Below are positions 47,101 to 59,896 of a stretch of 64,000 nt of DNA, in pieces. The translations under genes and the position numbers were made by a program. Positions within the stretch are counted from its first letter, which is position 1, and each line of letters starts with the position of its first letter. The DNA is from Petrosia ficiformis. Taxonomy: Eukaryota; Porifera; Demospongiae; Haplosclerida; Petrosiidae. The DNA is taken from the NCBI GenBank assembly GCA_947044365.1, contig OX345640.1, positions 3,088,001 to 3,152,000 of the forward strand, read 5' to 3'. Under the pieces are notes generated by a model. That model saw only the letters and a program-made list of their open reading frames with translations. It made no database searches and was not told the origin of the DNA.

Positions 47101-48157
47101 GTTTCAACTTTCGAACAGACTTATCTTTTATGTAATACCATGAAAGCCTAATTCATGTGATACCATTGATCATTATTCTATTAGACTCTGTGTGTGCTAG
47201 TTCAGTCAATATATCGTAAGCACTCCTCATCTGATGCCAGTTTTGAAATAGTTGATATTGTAGTAGGAATAGATGCAGCTGAATGTCAAATGAGGGTGAG
47301 ATATTCTATATTTAGTAACAATGAAATGATGTCATTGTATTTGTTAGAATCTCATAGAAAGTCTGAGGAAATTTTTATCTGAAGATTATCCAGGTATTTT
47401 ATTTTGTTACTTCTTTGTACTGTGATTGGACTCACATTTACCATGACCTCAGTTCGCCTTTAATCATCAATCAAATTTTTCCTGCACCATCCTTCCTGAA
47501 ATTTGTGTAGAGATTGAACCTAGGACCTTCTGATATCTAGTCAGGCAATCTTACCATCTGATCCACCGGATTCCTTTCAGTTTTCCTTGATTTCTAATCT
47601 TCTCATGTCTGTATATCATAAATTAGTAACCCCTTGTATAAGCCTTTATGCAATCAAACCTTGCATCTAATAACTTGAAGTATTGTAATGTAATAATTCT
47701 TTATCACTTTCATATTGATGCTAAATTATGGAGATAACTCTTCTTATTTCTTTTTTAGTAAGTGTGAAGAACTTATCACTGAAACTGATTCTCATTATCC
47801 TAACTGCAATGGATAACATCAGTCAGAATGTAATACTAGAATATTTCATGATGAACAGTGTGTTTGAGGCACTCTTAGAAATACTATCTCATCCTGATGC
47901 TCGTGAACAACATGGCTATGATGCAGCTGTAGTACTTGCTCTACTAGTTAATTATAGAAAACATGAGGTTAGTGTCATCTCTGGGGGTGTTTTTGAAAAC
48001 AAAAACATCTGTTATCATATTTCTCTTGTCCAGGCTGCTAATATTTATGTCATTAAACTGTCTGTGCTTGATAATGAGATTGCTCTAAATGTAAGTGTTA
48101 ATGTCTATCCTGTCTTGATATTTTGATACTTGATCAACAGGTTTTATGAGCTCTTTT

Positions 48158-48229
<72 letters not shown>

Positions 48230-51200
48230 TCAGGGGTTAGGTTGTGTTGTATCTTCCATCTTTACTGAGTATATAAAGTAAGTACATAAGTGAAGATGTA
48301 TAGTTGTACATAGCTGTGTACTTAAAAGCCAAGTCCAAGTTTTAGATTGTTCATATAAAATATGAAGTGTATTTTTTGAGAGCTCAAAAGAAGATGTAAT
48401 ATTTAATTTTTTTTCACAGACAGTATGCTCAACCAGTAGAGGAACCTAAAGGTATATTACAAACAGTGACCAGTTGGGTAAGCATATATACCATCAAATT
48501 ACTGATAGTCTGTTTATAAAATAATTATTGTTGAACAGGTAGGAGGTATGCTAGCACCACCTGAAGTAAGACTCACAAAAGTTAGGTATGGCACAAGCTA
48601 TGTACGTACGTATGTGTGTGTGTGTATTTGTATGTACTATATACATTATGTGTATGTACATATATAATTATAATTATTTACATGCAATTATGTATTTTTG
48701 AATATACAGTATGTATTATGTGTACAAGTATTTATGTATGTACGTTATGTTCAGGTATATATTATATTTATGTATGTGTGTAATTACTATATTTATGTAT
48801 GTATGCACCCATGTGTATGTATATATGTATGTATGTATACATGTACATGTATGTATATACAGCAGGCACACTGCTTCTGGGGGGGAAGCTCTCCTTCAGG
48901 AGAGTTTTAAAATTTAGGCTCTCTGAGATGGCTTCTGGGCCCCAGAAGACTTGTATCTGAGATGTTGTTTCATGTTGAAATAATTTGGCCTGAAATCCAA
49001 AGGATATCCCCCCTTCCCCCTCTCCTCAGTATGAAACCTGTACAGTATATATGTACAGTACATGTACGATTTGTACATGTATAATTGTATATGTACATGT
49101 ACATGTGTATTATTATGATGTGTATATTGAATTTATGTATTTTTTATATGTAGGTACGTGTATGTACATATGTATGTATTATGTATTCACCCTACATTAT
49201 TTATGAATATTCTTGTACATGTATAATGTACATACACATGTAGAGTGAGTGAGGCAGCATTACTTGTGTTATATGAAGCAGTTCACTTAAACAAACATTT
49301 TCACACAATCTTAACTCACGTAAGTTAATAAAACATTTATTACGAAATTAATCTGGAGTGCTGTTTTTTTTTCTCTAAAGACCCGATCGGTTTCCACGCC
49401 AACAACACCAACCACACCTACTCCTGCTGTGGATAGAAATCTACCTGGTGTGTTATTATCCTTGTTACTATAGCAACTAAATACAATGTTTATACATAGG
49501 ATGACATGCTAATGTTTCTTCAATTTACAGTTCCCGGTTCTCCCTCTATTGCTAATGAAAGGGTAGTCATGGCAACACAAGCAATGAATCTACTTGGGAC
49601 TCTCTTGTCGTTTTCATCAATTGTTTTACAGAATATAAAAGGTTATATTCATAACACTTTTTGGGACTTAAATAACACAATAAAAATTGAAAAGAATGTT
49701 TTAGCCCAAGGGTTTTATCTGCTGAAAAAACTTTAATAGCCAATGAAATTGTTTGGATCAAACTGTTCTCTTATTCCACAATGAATACTAAAACACAATA
49801 GAGTACCTTTTATGGGATTTTAGATAATAATGAGGTGACTTGTTTTCGAGTATGGGTCAATTTCTGTGTGGACAATTACGTATTGTGAAGTCCAGAAATA
49901 CATCTATTTCTTGTTTTACCACAGATACTAAATCTTCTAGTAATGCTCGATTATGTTTAATAGTACTAACTTGTATAGTAGAGGTAGGAAAAAGACACAC
50001 GCAGCACATATGTCCATGCAACTGATATCCAATGCATTCATACATATCTTGCACTTGTAACAACCCTAACTCACATACTCATACACTCATACACACATAC
50101 ACTCGTATACTCATACACTCATACACACATACACTCTTACACTCATATACTCATACACTCATACACACATACACACATACACTCATACACACATACACAC
50201 ATACACACATACACTCATACACACATACACACATACACACATACACTCATACACACATACACTCATATACTCATACACACATACACACATGCATGTATAC
50301 TCATACACTCGTACACACATATACTCATACACACATACACTCATACACACATACACTCATACACACATACATTCATACACACATACACTCATACACTCAT
50401 ACACTTAAACGCTCGTACATACATATATGTACATGTACTCATACTTTGATATTTTGATGCCTGTACTACACTCTCCAGGAACAACACACTGCCTCATTTC
50501 TTCATGATCCTAATATGACATTCAGAATTGATATACACAGAGCAGTGAGTATCTATCTATTTATCTCTCTTTCTCTATACTGTTATCTAACTAGTTATCT
50601 ATCCATTTATTTATCTACATGTACCTACATGTATGTCTATCCAACTATCTATTTATTTATCTATCTATCTATCTATTTGTCTGTCTGTCTATTTTTCTGT
50701 CTGTTAGTCTAAATATCTACATCATGAAGTGGGATGAATATTAGGTGCGGATATGGATATGGAGGATGATGTCCTCATCCCCTCACCTCATCCTCACCTC
50801 ACCTCACCTCACCTCCACCCCCCCTCCACCTTCACATCCTCCCCCCCCTCCCCCCACCTTACCCTCCCCCTCTCCCCATTCCAGGCCTCAACCCACCTTC
50901 ACTCACACCTTACCCTCCCCCTCTCCCCCACATTTTTCATAATTAAATACTTTAAACACTATTCCCACACTCACAGGACTTATTACATAGAAGAATCAAG
51001 AAAGACAAACAGCTATATAATCTTCCATTAGCCTGTTCTTTGTTAGGTAATATTTCACACCACACATGAATCAATTACTATGTAATGATATTACTATTTC
51101 TATTACTGGCTAAACATATTGTAATATAGTACTATTACTATTACTTAAGTATTTTACTATTACCATTACTATTACTGGTTAAACATATTGTAATATATTA

Positions 51201-54200
51201 CTATTACTATTACTTAAGTACTTTACATATTGTACTATTACTATTACTATTACATAAGTACTTTACTATTACTATTACTGGCTAAACATAATATAATTAA
51301 TGCTATTACTATTACACAGTTGTCTAATTCTATTACATTTCGTGTAAATTAGTGACATTTCAAAGATAGGAAGTTCAGTACACACAATGTTAGCATATAT
51401 TACTATTGTCATGTATTATGTTTGATGAACATCAGTTTTGTGATAAAAAGAACAAATGGCATGTCTTTGGACAAACTGTTATCCCTGTAATGCAAAAACA
51501 CTCTACTGGGTTCATGTACTCAATCATATGTTACTATTATTACCTCGTTTAAAAAAATTACCTATTACTAATACACAATGTACCTTGTTTGTTTTAGACT
51601 CAAAATCTACTATATATTATATTTTACTGATTATATATTCATTTGTTTCATTATTAGAGCTTCTAGTGGAATTTATTGTCAGTCATCTGTCAAAACATTT
51701 CCATGTTGATTTATATCGGTGAGTCTACTAGTATACATGTATACACACTAACAAACAAGTAACAAATTAGATTTCCATGTTGATTTTTATCAGTGAGTCT
51801 ATTAGTATACATGTACATGTATGTTATAGCACTACAAATAAACAGCATAAATTATAATTTAGTATCCATAAATATTAGATGTGGCGAGTAATTATTATAT
51901 GAAAGGCTTTATTATGATACACAGTTCGTGAGAGAATTAAGAAAAAACCTTATTAAAACGGTTGTAGTTGTAGACTTTTAGTTAACTAAAACAACACTAT
52001 AATGTAAACATGATCAGTTTATACTGGTCCTTACTCTGTGTATTGGTTTTTTGATGTAGCTTATTGCAACTCTTGTAATGACTATTCAAAATTCAAATTA
52101 TGTTTTACAAAAATGCCATTTAATTAACTGTATAATTATATTGTAATGAAAATTTTAAACAGGAGGATTTTATAAGGTTATTGTAATGCTCATCCTACGC
52201 AAGTTATAATTATCTGTCAATTGTTGTACAGCAGGTAATCACTATATTATATTACATAAACAAGTAAATGAACTGAAGTATCTGGTTTCATGAATTTTGT
52301 GCTATACTGGAATAAAACATTTGGTAACCCTGATTCACTTATTGCTGCTCCTGTTTCTTTCTTCCCATAAAACTATTTCTACAATGACAGTACAGTACAC
52401 TTGATCTCTTTCTTCCCACGTATATTAATTGAGCCTCTAGAATGTAACATCATCAATATGACAGTTTCTACAATGACAGTACAGTACACTTGATGTCTTT
52501 CTTCCCATGTATATTAATTGAGCCTCTAGAATGTAACATCATTAATACGACAGTTTCTACAATGACAGTACAGTACACTTGATCTCTTTCTTCCCATGTA
52601 TATTAATTGAGCCTCTAGAATGTAACATCACTAATACGACAGTTTCTACAATGACAGTACAGTACACTTGGTCTCTTTCTTCCCACGTATATTAATTAAG
52701 CCTCTAGAATGTAACATCATTAATAAGACAGTTTCTACAATGACAGTACAGTACACATGGTCTCTTTCTTCCCATGTATATTAATTGAGCCTCTAGAATG
52801 TAACATCATCAATATGACAGTTTCTACAATGACAGTACAGTACACTTGGTCTCTTTCTTCCCACGTATATTAATTGAGCCTCTAGAATGTAACATCATTA
52901 ATAAGATAGTTTCTACAATGACAGTACAGTACACTTGTATATTTGTCTATCTGTCACCGTCTTAGAGGTCTCTCTGTCACTATGTGTCTGTGTAATATAA
53001 TTATTAGTGTTTCTTTTTGTAGTAAGTGTCTTGGTGTGATACACAGAATATTGTGTTACCAAAAAAGACGTAAAGTTAGATTAGAATACTGCTGGAAAGA
53101 GTTGTGGAATGGTAAATTATGTTATATAGTACACACAGACATGAAAGACATGAAAGACATGTACAGTATGTATACATTAAACTTAATGTAATCAAGTGCT
53201 TAATATAATCAATATGCTTGCAATGTACATATGTACTGTACTACATGTACATGTACACATGTAGTACATGTACATGTATAATTTAAATGTAGTAATATAA
53301 TTATGTACTTCATTAAACATAATCTTATCAATTATCATATGTACATGTGTAATTAAATGGAGTAATTATTTACCACCTGGTACAATTTTGTTGCATTCAT
53401 CTATGAAATTATGTATAATCCAATATCACATGACTTTCATCTTTTTATTTAGCTTTAATTAGTCTTCTAAGGTTTCTTGTGTCTTCTGGAGAACAGCTGT
53501 TACCTCAGACTAATGTGTTTGTACCTGCAAATGATGTATGTGCGTGTGTGTTTGTTACATTTAAAACATACGTGTACGATTATACATTTACATGTATATT
53601 CGTACACGTATGTTTTACATCCTAGCATACATACATGTACATGTATATACATGGTAGATAGAAGTAGATTGTAGTAATATATCTTAAAGCAGTACATTAA
53701 GCATTTAATGTGGCATGAGGGTAGAACCAATGGAGTTCGATAATTGAGCAATTGCACTATCTATTTATTGGCCCACCCAAGTGTCATATTATAGCATCAT
53801 ACAGACTGTTATTATATAATATATAGTACTTACTACTTGACATTTCTAGTTATGTCACTGGCGTTTGACAGCTAGCTGTACATTAAGCATTTAATGTGGC
53901 ATGAGGGTAGAACCAATGGAGATCAATAATTGAGCAATTGCACTATCTATTTATTGGCCCACCCAAGTGTCATATTGTAGCATCATACAGACTGTTATTA
54001 TATAATATATAGTACTTTCTGCTTGACATTTCTGGTTATGTCACTGGCGTTTGACAGCTAGCTGTACATTAAGCATTCTTGAGTATGTATTATGCTGTTT
54101 AAAACAAGATCATGTGACTGGTATACGAAATGTGATTGCCTCAATGGCACATGATATGCACTAGTATTGATTTAATGAATGCCTGCATGTGTGTATGTAG

Positions 54201-55987
54201 TATAGTTTGTATTAATACTATATATATATTCTCTAATATCACAGGTTATCAGACTATTTAATTTGTTCATTACATATGGGGACACATTTTTACCAAGTCC
54301 AACAGCTTATGATGAACTCTATTATGAACTTATTCGAGTTAGGCAATTGTTTGATGGTCTCTACCAACTGGGTGAGAGGGAAACAGACAAACAGGACAAA
54401 GAAAGAGAGAGATGAAGACAGAGAGAAACACACAAACAGACAGATAGATAGACAGAGATAAAGACAGACAGACAGACAGACAGATAAAAACAGAAAGAGA
54501 GAGGATGACTACTAGTTATACCTATTCTGTTTGATCTACATACAGTGTATATACATTATATGTGAGATAGGCTCTGTAAGTACTTAATTCAGTTAAATAC
54601 AATGTGTATACATGTATATATAATGCTATTGCTTGTTCGTTTGTTTAGCTTTGAAACACTGTTCAACTGGCCAACCACATAGTGAGGAAGCTAATAAACT
54701 AACATTAGCTTTGTTCAATATACGCTCCATTGCTACTCATTTTGTACCTAAAATTGATTCATTCACTGAAACAAATCGAATGACACTCACTCCTAATCAG
54801 GTTAGAGTATTAGACATACATACATATTACATACATACATGTGCATACATACATACATACATACATACATACATACATACGTACATACATGTACATACAT
54901 ACATACATACATACATATATACATACATACATACATACATACATGCATATGTACATACATACATACATGTACATACATACATACATACATACATGCATAC
55001 ATACATACATACATACATACATACATGCATACATACATACATACATACATACATACATACATACATGCATGCATGCATACATACATACATACATACATAC
55101 ATACATACATACATACATACATACATACAAGTGCTGTTTTAGTTAACTAATTTAGGGTGCTGTCTACTTATATTTCATGCCAACAATTTAGTATAATACT
55201 AAAGTACATGTAATTGTATCTGACCATCAAAGGGTTTAGAAACCTGTAAACACACAACTAAAGTGGATTTTAATACTTAGTGCAAATTACGTCATAGCAA
55301 CATCATCCATGAAGCCACAACATCTTCTATGACAATTATAAACTAAATTGCTATTCCTTGCAACTGTACTAACCAATGAAATGGTTATTTTCATAATTTA
55401 GTTTGCAGTGCTTTTATCACATTACTTGTACAAAAGATTATTTTTTTCTAGTGCTGGCTATTGCTAGATAAAATCGACACAGAGGACAAACTTTGGTTAA
55501 TGAGTGTTAATTAAAAGAAACCAACAATATCTTTTGTAATGTAAACTAATGAGTGGTTAAATTTAATGGTTAATTTTGTTAATCATGTATATATAAGATC
55601 ACCATTGAAAATAACTATACCTAATTAACTATAACTAAACTAAAAGTAACATGATTGATGAGTAACTAATTAAAACTAAACAAAAACTAAATTTATAAAC
55701 TAAAACAACACTAAATACATACATGCGTACATACGTACATGCATACATACATGCGTACATACGTACATACATGCATACATCATACATATATACATACATA
55801 CATGTACGTACATACATACATACATACATGCATACATACATACATACATACATGCATACATACATACATACACACATGCATACATACATGTACATACATA
55901 CATACACACATACATACATACATACATACATACATACATACATACATACATACATACATACATGTACATACATACATACATACATAC

Positions 55988-56018
<31 letters not shown>

Positions 56019-56110
56019 CATACACACATACATACATACATACATACATACATACATACATACATACATACATGTACATACATACATACACACATACATA
56101 CATACATACA

Positions 56111-56144
<34 letters not shown>

Positions 56145-56154
56145 CATACATACA

Positions 56155-56188
<34 letters not shown>

Positions 56189-56398
56189 CATACATACATG
56201 TACATACATACATACATACATACATACATGTACATACATACATACATACATACATACATACATACATACATACATACATACATACATACATGTACATACA
56301 TATATATATACATACATACATGTACATACATACATACATACATACATACATACATACATACATACTTACATACATACATACACACATACATACATACA

Positions 56399-56432
<34 letters not shown>

Positions 56433-56994
56433 CATACATGTACATACATACATACATACATACATACATACATACATACATACATACATACATAAACATA
56501 AAATTAACGTTAATAGAGTAGATCTGTAATTTAGTTATACAATTCATCTAAAATGTGATTAAACAATAATACATGTTACCACCATGTACATGTACATGGA
56601 TGTGAAGTATAATTATGTTTACATGTATCTACATGTATCATTACTTGTTTACATGTATCATTAAACTTAGGTTTTAGAGGTTATACGTAGTAATTATGAT
56701 ACATTGACTCTAAAGTTACAAGATGGATTAGACCAGCATGAGAAATATACTGAGAAGCCTAAGGAAACAACATTCTTTACACAGTTGGTTAGTTAGTGTG
56801 TATGTACATAAATGACTCTGTTACCATAGAAACCATTTGTGAAATTTTTATGGCTCAAATATATACAGTATGTAGTTGACATCTATATATCCTTTATTTA
56901 GGTAAGAGGTGTTACTAATGAAGTTAGACAATCTCTCTATGTTTCCAACTTACAACAAATGACTGTCCTTACAGAGTTATCGGGTGTCCCTTAA
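44124..56994 (+). CDS. ARMH3: ARMH3 orthologue (armadillo-like helical domain containing 3)
   Basis: A complete 24-exon gene for a 675-residue protein, close to the length of vertebrate ARMH3 (C10orf76). Exons: 44124-44201, 44258-44314, 45914-45979, 46741-46824, 47185-47295, 47348-47393, 47759-47967, 48034-48090, 48234-48277, 48420-48477, 48539-48585, 49244-49319, 49381-49447, 49531-49641, 49925-49983, 50479-50544, 50977-51046, 51658-51718, 53023-53111, 53453-53535, 54245-54371, 54649-54800, 56671-56787, 56902-56994; total 2028 nt in frame. Recognisable stretches are [73 protein letters not shown] and [10 protein letters not shown]. The Thr/Pro-rich linker at exon 13 ([10 protein letters not shown]) matches a variable linker in the family. 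ARMH3 is an all-helical cytosolic/Golgi factor that binds PI4KB and GBF1 and supports Golgi PI4P. Introns carry large microsatellites. Confidence 0.96.
44402..44613 (+). mobile_element. hAT-type MITE family 1, copy 3 (212 bp, perfect 8-bp TSD)
   Basis: Begins CAGTGTTTTTGATAAGC and ends TTATCAAAAACTCTG; both flanks (44394-44401, 44614-44621) are GTATAGCC. In intron 2 of ARMH3. Confidence 0.92.
44802..44912 (+). pseudogene. HIRAN-like domain fragment in ARMH3 intron 2
   Basis: The + frame reads [20 protein letters not shown], then a basic/acidic stretch and [11 protein letters not shown], followed by a GTGAGG splice-donor-like sequence. This GHHVYK-VW ... D-YAVAV pattern resembles HIRAN-type nucleic-acid-binding segments found in multicopy, transposon-linked genes of cnidarians and sponges. 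No adjoining exon is evident and it is on the same strand inside another gene, so it is probably a relic. The minus-strand frame 44792-45163 over it is a shadow. Confidence 0.4.
46020..46320 (+). repeat. GGGAATGG/GGTGAATGG minisatellite
   Basis: Imperfect units GGAATGGAAATATGGAATGG-GTGAAT in intron 3 of ARMH3. The long minus-strand frame across it (IPISIHPFH repeats) is an artefact. Confidence 0.88.
46572..46645 (-). mobile_element. SINE 3' tail fragment (shared-tail family)
   Basis: On + it reads GTCTGTTCATTCACAATGAC, CTCAAAATTACGATATGATG. This is the reverse complement of the family tail. Only about 70 bp are kept, in ARMH3 intron 3. Confidence 0.55.
46850..46995 (+). repeat. (GATG)n microsatellite
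   Basis: Tandem GATGGATG with GATA interruptions in intron 4 of ARMH3. Confidence 0.92.
47425..47575 (-). mobile_element. tRNA-derived SINE with shared tail, copy in ARMH3 intron 6
   Basis: Reading the minus strand, a tRNA-like head has a box A candidate TGGATCAGATGG (47565-47554) and box B GGTTCAATCTC (47520-47510), spaced as in a tRNA promoter. A body of about 60 bp follows, then the tail TGAGGTCATGGTAAATGTGA. The tail matches those of the SINE copies at 62622, 63488, 33301 and 19685, although the head sequence differs from the one at 62622. Confidence 0.7.
48160..48230 (+). repeat. (CA)n microsatellite
   Basis: Uninterrupted CA dinucleotides immediately before the acceptor of ARMH3 exon 9, replacing part of the polypyrimidine tract; length change here might influence splicing. 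Confidence 0.95.
48595..49240 (+). repeat. GTATGTAC-rich simple repeats in ARMH3 intron 11
   Basis: Mixed GTATGT, TACATG and TGTACATGTA tracts, interrupted by a block at about 48858-49040 that resembles 45690-45840 (TTGAAATAA-T-TGG-CTGAAATC). No coding content. Confidence 0.75.
50060..50425 (+). repeat. (CATACA C/T)n minisatellite
   Basis: Units of ACACTCATAC and ACACACATAC (10 bp mixed with 8 bp) in intron 15 of ARMH3. The open frame (THTLIHTY repeats) is a repeat artefact. Confidence 0.92.
50750..50935 (+). repeat. C-rich low-complexity tract
   Basis: Runs of CCTCACCTCACC and CCCCCCTCCCCCCACC with little G, in intron 16 of ARMH3. The G-rich complementary strand could form quadruplexes. 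Confidence 0.8.
51085..51320 (+). repeat. (ATTACT)n-based repeat
   Basis: Tandem TACTATTACTATTACT tracts separated by GGCTAAACATATTGTAATAT and TTAAGTACTTTAC blocks, about three higher-order units, in intron 17 of ARMH3. Confidence 0.85.
52370..52940 (+). repeat. 89-bp minisatellite, about 6.5 units
   Basis: Unit TTTCTACAATGACAGTACAG, TACACTTG-TCTCTTTCTTC, CCA-GTATATTAATTGAGCC, TCTAGAATGTAACATCA and TAATA-GACAG. Units start near 52381, 52470, 52559, 52648, 52737, 52826 and 52916. In intron 18 of ARMH3. Confidence 0.95.
53693..54070 (+). repeat. Tandem duplication of a 186-bp segment
   Basis: Two near-identical units starting TACATTAAGCATTTAATGTG at 53693 and 53879, with the start of a third at 54064. 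They differ by a few substitutions (for example GTTCGATAA against GATCAATAA). In intron 20 of ARMH3. Confidence 0.93.
54819..55131 (+). repeat. (CATA)n microsatellite, 313 bp
   Basis: Nearly pure CATA with GTACATACATG interruptions, right after the donor of ARMH3 exon 22. The open frames ([16 protein letters not shown]) are artefacts. Confidence 0.97.
55716..56494 (+). repeat. (CATA)n microsatellite, about 780 bp
   Basis: A very long CATA tract with regularly placed CATG, CACA and TATA interruptions, in the same ARMH3 intron as the 54819-55131 tract. Frames stay open on both strands because CATA has no stop in a 12-base cycle; they are not genes. Confidence 0.97.
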
Positions 56995-58429
56995 TTTTTT
57001 GAAATGGTAGAAAGTTTTGTATCACAGTGAAACGAACAAAAACTACTTCAGATCAATTCATTGTATAATAGTTTTTATCAGTAATTTTCTTTCAAGTTTT
57101 CATAACTATTGTTCTTTCCTATAACTTATGTGGAAATGCGTGTCATGATTGCAAATGGGGTTAGATTAGTAAAATAGATGATTTTAAAGATGAGCTTCCC
57201 ATCAGTTTAATAATGTAACTTAGCTGTTTATAATTGTATTGTTCTACGCTCTGACAGCTATCACAGCTTCAGTGATTCCCCCAAAGAATTGTACCATGGT
57301 GCTTTACTCTTTAATTTTAAAGTTTATGTTGAGATACATTGATTTACAACACAGATGAACATTGTTGACCAAACATCATGTACCACTGATGATCTCCTCC
57401 ACCCTTAACATTCATCCTGTGGGTGAAACACTGCAGCTTGTATACATGTACATGCATACTGTCAATATTTTCCATGAAATGTCTACAAATCTCAATTTAT
57501 AATATGAACAGCAGCTGAGTTTGTAATATTCTGGTTGAGTATAGAATAATTCAACAACTGGATTTTAATTTCTGAAATTTTTTAGTATGATTTACCTGTG
57601 TGTCTAGTTTTTCAAAATATTGAACTCAAACTGTTATTATAGGATATTTCATAGAGTGTAACTAAATGTGTCCATTGTTGACCAATTGTGCTCCTGGCTA
57701 TCAATTGTTTACGTCCCTTGTAGACAATTCCACATCTGCTAGGGATCACGTAAACAATCTAGACAAGTATAGATTTATGGGTTGGACTGTGGGACAGGAT
57801 GAATGGCTTTTTGTTGAATTCTTGGTATCACTCAATAATTTGGTTATACACGTAGTTGTGGAGTAAAATAACATTAGGCATAATTCAATCACTAATGCCT
57901 AAATTAAATTTCTTAAAGCTTATTCTAGCTGTAAGTTTCTGTATCAGCAAATACATGTACAAAAATGTTATAATTATATTCATATACGTAATAGTGCACA
58001 CTGTTTATAGCAGCTGTTACTACGTATACATGATCAAAGTAGTCAGTATGGAGTAAATAATAATTAAAATAAAAAATTTAATTTAAATGACCGCATAAAT
58101 ATGACTGAAGTACAGAATATGACAATAAAAACGAAACAAAATTTATTCATTAAAACATTTTTCAAGACATTTCAGAAATATGCCAAATGATAGTCCACAC
58201 AAAATACTATGACAATACATATAGCACAAGCAAAACATGATTAATGTGAAATAAAAATAATCCAAAAACTAGATTGAAGGTTTAAGAACTTGCTCCCCCC
58301 ACCCCCTGGTTTTTGAGATAAAAATTAGAACAAAAAGTACTAGGCTGAATGATTGTATGTATGCATTTGTATCATGAAGTGTTATATACCATGAGACAGA
58401 ACAGTGTGATGAATGTGTGAATGAGGTGT
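56995..58429. other. Convergent intergenic region between ARMH3 and the kelch/pseudokinase gene
   Basis: Contains the 3' ends of both genes. A 66-codon + frame at 57666-57866 (MCPLLTNCAPGYQ...) has no recognisable domain and I do not call it. AATAAA-like motifs near 58120 on + are unassigned. Confidence 0.55.
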
Positions 58430-59833
58430 TTATAGAAGAGTTTCACGCATACTTCCACAACTTATTCTTTTTATTACTTCCGACATTGTAACTCTGTCTG
58501 TAGGAGCTGTTGCAGTACAGGCACGGACAATGGATGCCACCGTGGTCCAAACGAGGCACTGGAGACGAGGTAGAAGATCTTTATTGGGTGAAATACCATC
58601 AGTTGGTTGGCACATTTCGAGAAGTACAACACCAAAACTGTAGACATCCATTTGTGGTGAATGTAGTTCTGGTGATTTAATTTCAGGTGCGGCAAAGATG
58701 GATGTATGAAGATTAGGAGAAGAAGAAGTGAGAGAGAGACAGTTGATGAAATTCGAGGAGCAGTAATCCGATAGTTTAGCTTTCCATGTGTTGTTACCCA
58801 TTGGCTCAAGAAGAACTGTGCTTGTACTTACATTACGATGGATTATAGGGTCTGGTTTCCATTTATGGAGGTAGTTCAAAACTCCAGCTATATCGGAGGC
58901 AACCGAAAGAACTTGACGCTTGGCTAAGGGACCCTGACGAAGAGTCATTTTGAGAGTTGTTGGCATCAATTCGGTTAGAATGGTTGGCTCTGGACCGATA
59001 GTAGCTCCAATAAACTGCATGAGATTAGGATGACGTGCTCTTAGTGCTGTATTCATAACTTTGATATATTTTGGTGTGGTGTCTTCTGTGAGCACTCCCT
59101 CTTTGAAACATCTTGCTGCCACGTGGAGACCACGGAAAGATGCCACTTTGTAGACTGACCAGCTGCCACGAGCGATTTCACCTTGCGAGAGTTGTATTTC
59201 ATCTTTCGATACTAGCCATAGATGCTGCAAAGATTCTTCATTTTGAAAAGACATCTTTTCACTAAGAGGAGATTCCCCCCTCTCTGGGCTTGAAGAAAAG
59301 CTTTTATGAGATTTCAGGTCTTCAATCTCTAGCTTTTGGTCATCAGACGTTTTCTCTGCTATTCGCGCTCTTTCTTCTGCATCAATTACTTGAGACTGGA
59401 CAAGCTGGAGTTCCTTTTTAACTTCCTCCATGTCTTTTATAGCTTCTTCTTTCTTTGCCTCGGAATTTTGCATAGATCTTCTAGCAGCTCTCAGAGCATT
59501 CACGGCATCAATAAGCTGTCCTTGAAGCTGTTTGATATCCTTCCTTGCCTCCTCCAATTGTTTTTGTGTCAATGATTTTCGATCAAGTGTCATGGACGAT
59601 GAGTTGTTGCGACCTCGTCTAGTTTTCTTATCCGGTATTTCTGTTTTTTGTGCGAGAATTGAGTGCTTGACTCCATTTTCTCGAAATGCTGGTTCTTTCG
59701 TTTCTATCGATGAGGATGAAGGTATCAATAATGTTTGTGGCTCTTCGTGTCTTAAGTTCCATTGTCCACCATCACTCTGAACTGTAAATGGAATTATCAC
59801 ATAATTATAATAAATTATAAGAAAGTTTCATTA

Positions 59834-59896
<63 letters not shown>

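Noticed and set aside
50032..50457. 141-codon + frame of HTLIHTYTH repeats
   Set aside because: Translation of an ACACTCATAC minisatellite in ARMH3 intron 15.
54802..56547. Long frames of TYIHTYIH and YVCMYVCM repeats up to 284 residues
   Set aside because: Translations of the CATA microsatellite in an ARMH3 intron.
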